Shown piece after piece: positions 46,175 through 60,700 of a DNA stretch of 64,000 nucleotides. Location: the NCBI RefSeq assembly GCF_901709675.1, contig NC_051095.1, positions 4,277,956 through 4,341,955 on the forward strand. The letters are read 5' to 3'. Below the pieces are notes generated by a model. The model saw only the letters and a list, made by a program, of their open reading frames with translations. It made no database searches and was not told where the DNA came from. A program made the position numbers and the translations under genes. This DNA is from Syngnathus acus. Taxonomy: Eukaryota; Chordata; Actinopteri; Syngnathiformes; Syngnathidae. Position 1 is the first letter of the stretch. Every line of letters begins with the position of its first letter.

Positions 46175-46376
46175 TGACATCACTAACTAAGCCACGCCCC
46201 TTAAAGGCACACGTTACACGAAGTCGCATGAGAGAAGAGCCACATTTGCAGATGCACTGCTGTTGTATTGAAAGGCACAAAATGAAAATACTCACAAGGA
46301 GTTTTCACGCGCAAACAAAAGTTGACCTGATTCCAATTTGTGATGTCACTTCCTAGGCTCCGCCCCTTGCAGGCAT
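46175..46376 (+). repeat. Pair of direct repeats, about 36 bp
   Basis: TGACATCACTAACTAAGCCA with CGCCCCTTAAAGGCA (46175-46210) and TGATGTCACTTCCTAGGCTC with CGCCCCTTGCAGGCA (46341-46376) share order and most bases. They could be remnants of a repeat element or duplicated factor-binding sites. Confidence 0.5.
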
Positions 46377-48480
46377 GAATCCTCCCTCAAAACTATCTCT
46401 CCCAAGACTATTTTCAGATTCTTCCTTTAGATTCTCTTTTATGGTCTTTAATTTTATTCTTGTTTTTTTTTGCTTTCATTGACCGTAACATGCAAGTCAA
46501 GGTAGCACTGTAGATGCAATTCTGTTGTTTTTTCAACACAGCTCGCATACGTTCATCACGTCAAGGCAAGGGGCAGGGGTGAGGTTAGGGGGTGCAGAGG
46601 GGACCTTCGGACTAATCGGCTTGAACGTGAGCGTTGTGTCCGACAGGTATCGGCGCTCTCGGCTGAATACATTAGCGGCAGGGTGAGCGACGGAATCATC
46701 AGATAGCGGCGAGGCGAATTGAAGTGGTCATGAACCTCGTGTCAAACTCAAATAGTGCCGTGACGGCAGATAAAACAAACAAGGCCCGCCTCCGGAGGGC
46801 AGCGACGACGGCGGCGGCGGGCTGATAAGGGCGAGTGCGGCGGCGCCCCAGCGCAATTGTAACATTTGACCCCAAATTTATGTACGCCGTGAACTTTCTC
46901 CCCACCTGAGTTATGTTCCACGTTGAGCGCGAGATGGAAATTTATGTGCGGCGGCGGGCGACTTTCCCTCTGGGCTCAACGTTGCCAAATGACCTCGCCC
47001 GGATAAAATACACAGCATGACTCCAATGCACTTCATTGGCGGCCATGATATTGCCTTCATGTTTACAAGAGCCAACAAGCAAATACCCCCCTCCCCCCCA
47101 TCTCCTCGTTCCCCTGGCCCGGATTGCACAGCTAGCACATTCGCTCTTCGTTATCTTATTTCACCCTTCTAACCGTGCTTAATAACACTGTGTCCTATCT
47201 TTTGCTATTTCTGGGCTAAGCCGTCCTCTGCCTCGCAAAGAAAAACGCTTGTCTAAGCAATGGGAGGATTCCACCCTTGCATCCTCAGGTATCACCCAGC
47301 GCCCCTCCCCCCCTCCCATGCTTCCTTCACCTTCTCCCTAACGCTGAGATTTCCATCCCCGACCCTTATTATCACCAAACAAGCACTTTTTGATGAGAAG
47401 TAATAGCCTCAACCCCGCCTCACTTCTCAGGGGAGGAAAGAAGAGCGTCACGCTCATCTTTCTTTGTAGTTAGGATAACCCTCAAGGGGGAGGGGGGGGG
47501 CGTGAGAATGTATTGGGATGCCCTCTCGTGTGGGCAAGGAGAGCCGCATTCGTCGGAAAATACAAAATGAGAATAGAAGCAAGTTGAAACCGCAACGGAT
47601 TTATTTGCCCCAAAGTTAAAGCAGCAGCGTATTGACGGCGTTATTTTGACGAGCGGGCGTTTTTTTTCTTTTTTTGCATTTGAATGCGCGGAGGTTTAGC
47701 ACAAAAGAGGTCGAGTGTATTAATAACGCTGCCCTTCAAGATTAGATTTGAAGGCATTCAGGAATGGCCACATGCACACGCGCATTAGCCGAGTCTCCGG
47801 CGTGGCCGAGATGAAGGATGAGCGCATCATAAAAAGGGTCAGCTCTTTCCCGCCCCGAGAGGAGTTTTGTCACCGCCGACAGCGCGCTGAAAAGATCTCG
47901 CATAAATAAACAACATCACGCTGCCTAATCCTGGAGAATTTCTCTACAGTGGCTTGTCAAATTGAGCAGACCAATTTGAATGCACAGCAGGGGGGGTGCG
48001 GGGGGGTCTTTTGCTCCCTCAATCTGGCACTCATCAAATTTATCTGCAATGGCATCTCGAAACTCCGTTTGTGGATGCGGTAGGAAGCCGGGGTGAGCGG
48101 TCAGGTCCGGCAAGACCGTCATTCTCCGCCTGCCAAAACCATCACAAACGCCGACCTACATTATTTTGCAAGATAAATGGTACTTTTCGTCCCGTCATAA
48201 ATCAAATGAATTTATTCCAAGAGGCGATTCTCTTCATTTGTTCGCGTATGGCTTCCACTACGACCACTTGTTAGAATTATTATTTTTTTTGGGTCCAATC
48301 ATGTCCATCTATCTTGCCCAGGGCAATTACATGCAATGTAATTTGAAGCAACACACACTTAACGTCACAGATACTACAGGGTAGAATTTTTGGATGGCGA
48401 CCCCTAGTGGACAAAAGTAATACTGACACAGATGTAATGATATCTTGAAATTATTTATAAATACAGTAAATAATCTATTG

Positions 48481-48545
48481 TACTCTACTGTAATACTAAA
48501 TAATAATAATAGTAATAATCATAATAATAATAGTAATACTAAGAA
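48481..48545 (+). repeat. AAT-type microsatellite
   Basis: Imperfect run of AAT/AATAGT/AATCAT units. Confidence 0.85.
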
Positions 48546-51500
48546 TAAAATAATATACTTTCTTTCTGCACTGTAGTCATCTGCACAAATTCATATGTTT
48601 ACCAATTAGCATCTTTGCTAAATTTGAGATTTTTTTTTTTAAAGTCATGGTATTTGATCAAAATTGCTTGTCACTTGGTTAATTGCATTCTAGACTGACT
48701 TGAATTAAGTCAGCAAAGTGGTTCTGGTAGAAATGCAGTTTTTCTTTTGGGTCTGAAGGCTCCGGCACTCTTTGTTTGCTTTCTCAGGCTTCACTCGGCA
48801 CGCCACTTGACAGAAATGATATTCAAAGCAGACGTCGGCGCAAATCCTATCAAGCAGATTGATCCCTGAGTCCGTGCCAGCCTTTGCGAGAAGGCTTTCA
48901 TCCTTGCAAGGTGCAAATAATCCCCCCCCAGCGTTTTTAAGGAACAATATGTAGTTATCTGAGCTCACAATAACAGCTTCGGGAGAATCGGGAAGATGTA
49001 ACAGGGAGGGTCGCATGTCTGTTTTCATCACGCTGACCCGGGATTATCTACTTTTCTGCTCTATTATACCAGCGGAGCAACTTTGTGGTTGCTATGGTTA
49101 CTATTTAGCATTTGGAGGTCTTTGACAAGTAAATTGCGCATTTATGTACCAGTTCACAAAATTGATGTTTTTTTCGAGTTCCCTTTCAATGAATATTTTT
49201 TAAAGCACAACAAAGTTTAAAGTGAACCAAAAAGGTGTATCGTGAAGCTTCAACTTTTTATGTCTTTGTGGGAAAAAAAAATACTTTAGACAAACGTTTA
49301 ACAACTTAAAGAGGGAATTTAGTTTTTTAAAAAATCCCAGAATTTATCACAACCATCATTTTCGATTCCTTTTTTTAATTTTCTTTAATTTGTTTTAAAT
49401 AATTTAAAAAGAAATTAAATTTTTTTTTTTTAAAAGTGAATCAGAGTCACAAAATGTATTCGGCAAATTAAAACCGGTAAGAAAGATGCATCTCTGCTTG
49501 ATATTTTTAGTTCTTGTCTTGGATATTTTTTTCCCCTCATATCAAGAGGGGAATTTTTTTTTCTCTAATTTCAAGTAATGTGGCAAATTATTTTTACATT
49601 ATCTGTGCACTTAAAAATTCTCCCAAATCATAGAACGGAAGCGTATTTCAACTATTAAATCGTGCGTTAGTTGGTTCTACGTAATCAGAAACATTCATTA
49701 TTCCAAAAATCTAATAATAGTGATCCAATGACGACCACAAAGTATCCAACAATCGGTCATGCTTCTGAATGACTCAAGAAACATTCCACCTGCAGGGGGA
49801 GCTCTTAGGCAAAACAACACAAATGTGTCCTGAATCAAATAATTTGGGCCAATAGTCGCAGTTGTCATAGAGCCCCCACTTAAGCGCACGTGAGTGTTTG
49901 TGTTTATGGTCTTGAGCTATAGAAGGTGTTGCCCCCTCCCCCACACTCCCCCTCCCCAAGCCTTTCCTTCCCGGTGGCTGTCACAGCGATTCCCCAAGCT
50001 GCCGCAGAGCAGCCTGACCTTTGCCTTCGCCTTTTAGTGCATCGATCGGCCGGTCGGTCATTGCGGGCCAAGATGGCCTCCCTCGTCGCCCGTTCGTCCC
50101 AGCCCAGTTAACCCGAGCGCACGCCGACGGCCGGGACCTTTGCCCTGTTGCTCCCGCTTCCCAAAGACATTTCCAAATGTCTTTAAATGTATCCAGAGAA
50201 AAACAGATAGGCCACGCTCATGCAATTAATCCATTTTAGCCACCAACAAAAAAACACCACTAATTAGTTTGTAGAAGAAAAAAAATGTTTTGTTTGAAAT
50301 AATTTTTTGGAAAGGCACTTTCATCCAAAATGAGACCACTTGCTGCTGTAGGCCTCAACTCACGGAAAGACGCTCACACACTGACGAAGCCAGCTTTTCT
50401 ACTCGTCCATTCAACACACAGCCAGTGCATGAGATTCTATTTTTCTGAAATAAAACCACCCAAAATGTCATTGTTTTGGCGGGGCTGGAAAAGGGTTCAT
50501 GTCATTTCAACAGTAAAAACTCATTTCAAAATGATACTTTTCATTTACATCCTCTAGGTATTGACGAACATTTTTTAATCTACAATACAGGGAAATTTGT
50601 GTATCCTTTTTTTAGTGGGTCAAAAAATGCATATTAAATTAATGATGGCAAATTCCATTACATTCAGCTATGATCCACGAGCCACAGTTTTGAAACCACA
50701 GCTTTCCATGATTCATTGTTGATTCCGCCACCTTCGACAAGACCACCCATGATGTGCGGAAAAGCGGCAGAGTGAAGACCCTCCTCTCAATATTCCTTTG
50801 CCAGCGACACCTCCTTGGCAGCACAGGTTTGGCTCTCCAAATAACTGCCAGCCAGCCAGCGAGCTTGTCCCATAAGGAAGAATGCATACTATAGATGAAG
50901 TAAATGTCAAGGCGCTCCCATGTTACATTTCAGGAATAAGTGCCACAGACAGAGTCTGTACTTTCTAGATATTATTATCATCAAAGCATACTCGGGGATG
51001 GGGAGAGAAAAAAAAATGGCAATGTGTAGTCCATAAAACACAGCGCCTGTCTCTGTGTAAGTGGGCACGTTTTATCACTCCAAGCTCTGGGAGTTCACCC
51101 TTTGGTCAGCCCTCGTAAACATGCAGACCCCACGCATCACCCCCCTCGCCCCCTCCCCTCGCCACGAAAGAAGCGCGGCGCAATCGGGCGTCGCATTTCA
51201 AACGTCTTTTATTCGCCGCCCGCCACACTTCCAGCGGGGGCAGTAATTAATCCGCTTGGAGTGGAGGGAGGGAAAGGATGAAACGGAGAGGAATTGGTTG
51301 AATATTGCACGCCTGGATTGGTTGACAACATCACACACAAGCGGCGCTTTGAAACACTCCACTTAACTCGGCGCTCCTGACCGAAAGCAACAAGTGTAAA
51401 AATGGCCGTCCTGCCGTCAGTGGTAAGAAAAGTGTCGGATACCTGAACACAAATACCGAAGCAACACATGTAGACAGCATTCTCAAAGAACTACGAATAT

Positions 51501-54500
51501 TAGCGCCGTACTGATGAAACGAAACGAGTTGCGACATCACAGCAATTTGTCTATGGACGCCAATGACTATTTTGCTATTATCCACGGCTTTGGCGCCATC
51601 TTGTGTTATGAAAACGCATGACAGATAGGTTAAAAAAAAACACAAGAAAACTGGAAATGGTTGCACTTTTCAGGAAATAAAGTATACCAATCATTATTAT
51701 TCTCTATGAATGTACTTCTATCATGTTGTGGTTATTCTTCCAAAACTGATCTTATGAACACAACTTGCATTTTAAAAAGAAAATGAACAAGCTCGGTATA
51801 TTAAAGTCCTGTTACAAAAAGTTGGGCTTGTTTGGAGAGTTAAAGTGCTCCACAACCAATTTTCAGGCTTAATGGAGGTGAAAGGGTTCATTACACTCCC
51901 TCTTTTGGTGATATAATTTCACCTCTATCAGTCCTGGTTTTTTTTTTCTTTTTTTCTTTTTTTTAATCAGCGCTGCATTTGAGGACGCTCGCATCGAACG
52001 GGTGTTTTATTATTTCCCAACGTTTGACACATCCTGTTAACTTTTGACGAAAAAAAAAAGCACACTTGCCAAGTAATGACTTTGCGAGCGCTCTCCGCTA
52101 ACTTGTGCTCGGAGATAAATTAGCGGCACGCTAACGCGACGGAAGGACTAAAAGGAAAGGGGAAAGGATTTGCACTGAGAGGGAAGTAAACAAGCCGGAG
52201 CCGAGCTGTCGGCGTAATCGATGTTTGGGGCCGAATAATTGCAGACTACACAAGCGATCCGGCGCTCAAATTGGACTGAATGCACGGCTAAAATTGGCCT
52301 GGCTTTCTGCTTGAACACACCTTTGGACTTGTTCATTACTTTGACTCGAAATTTCCTCCCCCTCCCTCCGCATCCGACCGAGCGAGTTTGGTCCAGAGCG
52401 GTTCTTTTCTCACGAAGGCTTCAGGTGGCATCTTTTACAGCACAACGAGCCAAATCAAAATCAATCTGACATCAAACTTGCAAAGATTGAACAGACGCAA
52501 GCCATCCGAGCGCTTCTTTTGCTTCGTTACGACTCCCGTTAAATATATTTTTTAAGTCTGGTGAACAGAGAGGGATGAGCAGGAGGGATTCAAGTCTGAA
52601 ACAAGTGCAAAAACTTTTTTTCCCCCTTCCTTCCCAGCTTCCATTTAAACTTTGAACAGAAACTGTAATGCGTTTCCAGTCGAGACTCTCGGAGGATGAG
52701 GAAGGGATTTGGGCTTTCGGGTTTTGCCTCCGTGCTCATTTTAAGCCTTATTAATCGAATTACTTGCCCAATTGTAAGTATTTAACATTGCCCGCGAGTC
52801 GGCACCCGGCTGAATTACACATTTTGTCTGGAAACTTTTGCCAGAAAGCCTGAAGATGGAGGACACAATGGCCATGAAACCCTCAAATTAGTCATGGAAA
52901 TCCCCCAAAAGGTAACAATTTCTTTGAATCACCACTAGGTGGCAGCAGTGGGTATTAGTGCTTTATAAATATTCATTGTTTTGGACTCGCTTATAAAAAA
53001 GGAGTTGTAAAAAAAGAAACTTTTTTTCCCCCATCCACAAAGTGACAAGATAACATCAGGGCTAACCTTGAGGGACTCGTCCCAATCGGACCTTGATTTG
53101 AGGCGTCACTTTTATTCGCCGGCGAGTGATGAGCGCCGGGCACCCTTCATCCATACACTCCCCCAAAACGCAAGGTTAGCGCGGGCGGACAGGCGGGGGA
53201 GGCAAAAAAAAAAAATGTCTTTGAGAGAAACAAATCCATCGAGTGTAAAGAATGACAGGCAACATCCGCTAAAGTCTTCTTTGGATTTGAAGCGAGCGGC
53301 CTCCTGTTTGTGTAAAAGCTAGCGGGGCGCTAAAAGGGAGCCGACAAAAGTGACAACAGGAAGACACGAGCGATCGGGGGGGGGATGGCGACGGGGAGAA
53401 GCTAAAAAGAAACAAGTCGGGGAGAGAGCGGGTAATGAAGGGCGAGAACGCGTCTGACTGTTTCAACGCTTCATTCTGATGCATGGAGACGGACGGGAGA
53501 ATAGATTGCTAGCCTTGGGTGGATAAGGACAGAACCATTCCCCGGAGAGATGGATTAGGCCAAGGAGTGAAAATAAATGATCACAGTTTTTAATGGCCTT
53601 TTGGCTTGCGCCGCATAGCAGCCCCCCCCCCCTCCCCCACCCATCAACCGGGCATCCCAACCTTTCCCACGTCCATGTGGAGGTGAGTTTTACAGGCGTG
53701 ACATTTTCACACGCCAGCTGTCAAGCCCTTAAAAAAAAAAAAAAAAACGCCTTGCAACGTCTTCAAGAATGCCACCTCGGTGAGATGCGATTCACTTAAT
53801 GAATCAAAGAATTTAGGACCTTTGAAATTTTACTGTATTTTTTTTTCTAAAGCAAAAAGCCCAAAAGTGCAGGTCGAAAGTTGTTCAAAGTGCAAAGCAG
53901 GGATATCCGTGTCTGTCGAGTTTACCACCAAACAGAACGAAAGGAAGTTTATGTTTAATTCATGAGCTGACATGTCAGTACTGTCACAGCACGCTGCAGC
54001 GTCCAAGCTTTTGGATTGCTTAATTTTTTACAAGGCGCCATTTGATCTAAATACGTTAAGACAGCGGACAGGTCCGGCATCGTCTGCTTGGAGAAAGCAC
54101 CGCTCTGCCTTTTAAATTCAAAAAATGAATAAAAACTCTTCCCAGTTGTTTTTTTTTTGCAAATCTAAAAATGTTTCGCAATTTTTTATTTTTAACAAAA
54201 TGACTTTTTGTTCACATCCAATTTGCGAGCCCGCCCTGCCTTTCTCGCAAGGGTATTGCACATAAATGACATTCATCACCTCATTTTGTATTATCACAAA
54301 ATCCAGTCGCGCATTAATCTTGGCAATTCCAACATTACATATATATGTATATTTAAAATATAGAATCATTCGTTTTCATGGAAACGTAGCCCTTGGGTTG
54401 CGGGATAAAAAATTGCTCGCCCTCCTAATTTGTGTTATGATAAGTTCTATAGCTGATTGGCTCCATAAGAGGCAGATCTGTCTTCATAAGGCGCGCTGAG

Positions 54501-57500
54501 GTTCCTGACACCTATTTAACTCCGCTAATCCATTTGTTTGATTTATTTCGTACAGTGCGTAGTCAATGTCTCTACAAAAAAAAAAAAAAAGGCTCACAAA
54601 GAGAGAAAAGGCAAAAAAAACCGAGATGATAACGATCAGATTTTTCAACGTCTAATCATTCTCGCGCGCCTCAAAATTCTTCTGGTTAAATAGATGAGCT
54701 GCTCGATGAGCGTCGGAGATACCGAGTTGTCTCGACGAGATAGCCATCGCCAGATATGTGATAAGCATCCTCTAAATAAACTCCAGACTCGGGCCGCATA
54801 ACAATCAGAGGTGTTTGAAATCACAATCGGTGGCTCCTTCGTACCGTCGCTAGCTCGTCGCTAACTTGCGGCCGGCTTGCCGAGGAGGCTTCGGGGGGGT
54901 GTTTGGGCCGCCGAGCCCGAGCGGGAACATCCGTCACTGTCGGAGTGACCGCGACCGAGCCTCGGTGTAGCACGCAGGGAGGTGGCAGGTGAAGAAGAGG
55001 GGTGCAAAAGCGAGAGCTCAAGACTGATGGCTGAGGGGCTCGGGCTCCTCTATCATCGTTTCACAGACCTGGGACTGTGAGACGTGGTCCTCAAACTGGG
55101 AATCACCATGGATAGGAAAAGTAGGTAATTGGCGCACAATGCCACTCCGGCAGAAGATGCAAATGTGAAGATCCGACACATTGAAAATAAACCACGCGCA
55201 GATTAGACCACTGCGGGGACTCGGGAGAACAGCTTGTGGGTGGGGGGGTTGAGACACGGCCACGTCGATAACTAATCTTGACCTTTCCCCGGCCTACAAA
55301 TTGAAAAATAAGAATAAGGGCAAAAATAAATAAAATAGATGGCGGATGCTATCGAGGCGGTTAGGGTTGGCTGTATCTTCGAGACTCGCTCTGTCCTTTG
55401 CGCCAACCTTGAGAGCCATTTTGTTCATCTATCTCCCAATCGCACATCGGCGCGACACGAGATCGGCGCTACGATGGCACGCCATACATGACCTATACAA
55501 AGCCAAATGGCGGCCCCACGGTTCATTAAACGAGGCCCGTTTAACCTTTACAAGGCTTGAACAGAGCCGCTCGCATTGTCATACCTGTTAGAGCTGTAAA
55601 TTAGCTTGGCCGCGACCGACGCTCGCTGTCGGCACGCGTCTCGCAGGGGCGAATATATTTGGTTACATTACCCAACCATCCGTGGCGTGGTGCCAAAGGG
55701 GGAAGAGGTTACGTGGGGGGAGGTGATGCGCTTTACCCCCGGGGTGGCTTCAGCCATGCGAGTCCGTCGTCAGAACTAGAATAGCACAAGTGGTTCAAGT
55801 GGTAGATTCGGACAAATAATCTCCATCTATCTTTTTCTTCCAAAAGGTTGTGAAACACTCCTACAACACGCCTGACATTTTACAAAATCCTTACACGCCC
55901 TTTATTTGTTTCTCCCGCAGTATTTCAGGAAGTAACTGACCAAACCTCAAAAAGTGATTAGAAAGAGTCAGAAAAACGAAATGAACCATTCACAGCTGCC
56001 TCGCAGTCACTTACAGATTAACGGAGGCGGAGCTTTCGTCACAGACGCCGTTCGCGGCTAATGTCGCCGATGCTACGACTTCAATTCGTACCGATAGCTA
56101 TTGAGGAAGCCACATTCTCCAGCTGTCACGAGCTATGCTAGCTACGAGTTTGGTCGTCTTTTTCGGTACACTCGGGGCATTGCGAAGTAAACAGCTGCCT
56201 CATCTAGCAAAAAAAACAGAGCAACATATCTTGGGAGTGGTGTTTGCGTCCGACTAAATATTCCCCTTGTGCTAATGTTTTCTCCTCGGGGGAATGTTCC
56301 GCCGCGGCTGTCATCACCATTGTCTGCCGCACCGTTGCCATTTCGCAAAGTTGATTCTTTATATAAAGACAAACATCCCATCGCCACGATATGTAACACT
56401 ATTTCATTACCGGGGAACTCGTTTGGAGTCGTTCTTACAGCTGGGGAAAGGCTGAAATGACATTCCCGGAAAAGCATCCGCATCCTGTTGGGAATTAGCG
56501 GCAGTCCGATGGCGGCCATTCACGAGATTCAACAACTTCAGTGAAAGTGTTTGTCGTTCAAAAACAGTTCACGCTGCTCGGCTCGCGAGAAGGTCACTCT
56601 CTTATTAGCCACACCAGGGAGGAAGTGAAACAGCTATTTTCTACCATGTTTTACTTCACTTTAATGAAGTATTGGCCTCCGGATATCCTGAACTTGGCTA
56701 ATTAATCGGAGTAATTATTTGCTTAGGCAGACAAAGTGAACGTTTTGTCTGCGTTCGGCACTTTTCCGCAGGAGAACATTAGGTTTAGGGAGCACGGGAA
56801 CGGGCAAGAGAGCGCTGATTCCACTGATTCTTTCGCACGTGGGAGGTTTTGGACAACGTGCGCTACATATAAAGTCAAATACAACTTGGGCTAATTGAAT
56901 TTTCAGTCTTCTTTTCGAGTCATTATCACAAAAAGTCCTAAAAACTCACCTAGCACCGGACGCTTCGTCGTCCGACAGCCGAATGCGATTTCATTTCAGC
57001 GACAATGACTTTTTGTAAGCACGATCTAAAACAAATCTAATTACTTCTGATGTTAATGTAGTTAAATTTGTTCAGTTCTTGAGGTTTCTTGCTAAATTAA
57101 TTGGCTTGAAAAGGCCAGAGAAACAGTCAATCATGAATTGATGGGATCAAAGCAAAACACACACACACATCACATCACCCTGGCCTATATATCGAACAGG
57201 CTGGTGGTTCGAGGACTCCAAATCTGTTCATCTGTCAAAGTGTCAGAGTCTATGCATCACGGCAAAGCATCAGGCGCTAACACACACACACACACACGCG
57301 CAAAAGAAAAGAGCATCTCTTCCAAGCAAAGCAGAAGGCTTCGCCATATTTTAAATAACGCCGTCTCGCCGCGATATCAGATTGCTCTCCATCTTGCGCG
57401 AGGCGTCTGCCGCGCTCTCGTCGCGCGTGGGAGTAACAGAACATAAACTATTTTCAGAAGGCCTCTAAACACTGTGGAGAAAATCAAAGTCACACAGGTG

Positions 57501-57899
57501 GAATATATTTGCTCGCCGTCGCCGCTGCCGCCGATTTGGCGACGCTGTTCCACTTTGCTTGGGGAGGCCAATCAAGGTGTCACGGGAGTGTGACAATGCA
57601 ACGCGTGTTAGACTTAATGGCTGGGAACAGGCAGGCCACATAAAGGCATTGTTAGCATTCTGGAGGTGACTATATTTATGGGCAATAGTTACGAACGATT
57701 GGGCGCAAATGTGGCGGTGGAATCACCTTGAGGTCACGTCGGGCTCAAGTCAAGTTTATTGCAGTCGCAAAAAAACTTGCCGTTTATATTGGTGCTGAGC
57801 GACGCACCAATGATACACGACCTTCACGGCTTGGAAACGTACCTGCACTGTTTTAGCTTTTACCGCGCACTTAGCATAAAGTTCTGAGAAACCTAGTAA

Positions 57900-58055
57900 C
57901 AAATGAAATATCGGTCAAACTACTCAAGAATGTCTATTTTTTAAAAGTGAAGACAATTTTGCAATTTTAGTATTGACACGCAATTTGTTTTTGCGGGCCA
58001 CATAAAATAATTTAGCGGGCCATATATGGCCCCCCGGGCCTTAGGTTTGATACCA
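57900..58055 (-). mobile_element. hAT-type non-autonomous relic (relative of the 13.6-kb copy)
   Basis: Minus-strand reading starts TGGTATCAAACCTAAGGCCC, then GGCCATATATGGCCCGC, TTTATGTGGCCCGCAAA, and CTTCACTTTTAAAAAATAG. It aligns with both sides of the 13577-13820 element but lacks the LINE-tail insertion, so it shows the empty state. Confidence 0.6.
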
Positions 58056-60700
58056 ATGTCCTTACAATATGCTATCCAACAAAACAATAATTTTGTTTAC
58101 AGACATTCAAAGTACAAATTGCATGATCCCAACTAATTACAAGTACGAAAAATAGTAACTAAAGAAAGATGTATTTTACTTTTAAAAACAGTCCGGTTAA
58201 GAAAGTGTTTTCTTTTAAAAACAAGACAAAGCGTGGGCTGGCAGGCAAACAGAGGTACTTTGACAGACTCTCTGCATTCCATTATAATAATGTCCTTACG
58301 TGATTGTTCTTAAAGTAACCCCACTTACGAAGCACTTGAATGCAACAAAGAGATGTTGGGCTGCCGCATTACTCAGACGGCTGCATATAAATGGCTGCAC
58401 ATTGTGTAAATGCGATTATGCTTCAGAAGAGGGCACAGAGCTTACTTACAGGAAAGGACTGGAGATGGAATTGCTCACAAAAAGAGTCTTTTATTTTCTC
58501 TTTTTCGTTCCCCGCTTTTGGATGTTGGGTCAATTCTTGATTCAACAAACAAACTTCACGATGCCTACCCAGTCAAAGTCAACATGCTCAAACGATCGCA
58601 AGCAACAATCCTGACTCAGCACTTTTTGTTACTGTTATATAGTTTTGTAATGAGTCAGAAGAGTGAGAGGAGAAAAAAAAAGGATTTGGTGGCAAATTTA
58701 GACCTGATAACACAAACAGGTTTGAAAGGATTTGCCTGGCAACTAGCACGACATATACACCAGTTAAAGTCAAGTTTGACAAATGTAGTAATCACAACCA
58801 AAGCAACATGTCAAGTTTCACACAACAAAGTAGATGCAAGCGTTTTAAGATCAGCCGTCAATTTACCGCGGCGGCCGATTAGCATTCCCGCCGCTAACTC
58901 GCCCCTCATACTGTTTGACAACCCCCTCCTTCGTCCATCTCTCTTGCTCGCTTATGCTCGGTCCATCACTTCCGACACTTTATTGGACACTCCATAATGG
59001 GTGTAAACAACAGTTGCCAGAATACTTCCAGGTGACGGAAAAGTGATTGAAGTGAAACAATGAGGAAAAACATGCGAGGGCTTCCACTGCTTCATACCCG
59101 GGTAGAATTTTGTCGGTATCAAAAGGTTTAGGTTAAATATTGATCACAACACTTGATAGTCATTTCTAAAAGGACAAACTAACTCTCACAGAAATGTATA
59201 AAATGTTTGGTTGTTTTTGATTCGTCTTATAGCTAGCCTGCTAGCAGAACACAGCACGCTAACCTTTTAAAAGAGCATAGCTGTGACATTAATCCAAACA
59301 ATATAAATGCCAAATGATCATTAACTTCTTTGTTAGCTAAGCAGGAAATAGAATATCTGCTGTAGCCTTTTAAACATCAGCCGGAAAAAAACCCCACTCA
59401 ATATAAGGCTAGGCTAATTTACAAATGTATGCTAGCGATCCGTTTGGAGAACGCGCCAGCTTCTGCCACCTGGACATACGTGAACGTCCTGGTCTGATAA
59501 CCATCACCCCTACATCCGAGTCACAATTCGTCTGAAGCCTTTGGCTTTATCGAACGCGCCCCTGATGTCCAACTTCAGACGCTATCATGAAACGCCGCCC
59601 CTCCGTTAAGCAATAAGGATTTTATACACTGCACAATAAAAGATCGGGGAGAAAAGATGGATGAAAAAGCACCGACGTATTGGCACGTTATCGGCATCGC
59701 TCTACACCGTGTCGTCCGACGTGGCAAAATGGATGCGTTGGCTGGGAGAAAATAAATCCAACACGCATTTACAAACAGCGCATTTAAGCAAAAGTGCTCC
59801 ATCATCTGCTCCACCCAGTTCAATTTCCTCACGCAGGTGCAGCGTCGGGTTGGGGCTTGGCGGGCAGGCACTCATTCACCTGAGCACTGTTGCTTTATTC
59901 TTCCATACATCAAAATAAGAAGCGAGTGCGTCTCTTTTTGTCTCGCTGGGTGTATATTTACAAATGAGGGCTTTTAATAGAAAAGAATGAGCCAATTCTC
60001 AGCCGGTGTCAAAGACATGATGACGAATGCGTCGCCTTGAGACTCGCTACAAGTGATTGCTTTTCTATTGCATCAAAATCTGAGATTCATAGATCATGAT
60101 AAAGCAACGCGGCCGGCGACGATGTTTCGTTAATGGTCAGAAAAGGACACGGAATTAAGGAGGGTGTTTGGAGAAACGCCCCTTTGCTCCTTAATAACAC
60201 AGAAAATGAGAGGAACTTTTACGCAAGGTCAATAGAAAGCAACAGTCCAAAAACTCTGGGCTTCGACTGAAATACAAAAATATGAATTGGTTGAGAGTTG
60301 CTAGCAAGAGTCAAAGTCTTGGTGTCAAAGCGTCTTTAATAAAGATGCCTACTGCCTTCAGACTGGCAACTCTATTTATAACCCTCGGCAACCCGTCCAC
60401 ATCAGGGGCCCTCAAATTGGGTAGTTAAGGAAGCCGCAAGCAGAGGAGCCCATTTTATTGCCAGATAGGCCCCGAAATCAATGTGCCCGCTCAAATGGCT
60501 GGCTTTTTATGGACCGTTGGGGAAATATGGGTGGAAATAGAGGAGCAGGAGGCTCGTGGTTGTTGGGGGGGGGATATGAGTGAAGGCCTTCATTTCTGGG
60601 TCGTTCCTCCCAGTTCAAAACGGACATTAACACACAAAATGTCCCATTGGTCAACTCTGCCCATGCTGCTCTGGAATAGGGGGTGGGAAGTCATGCACTA

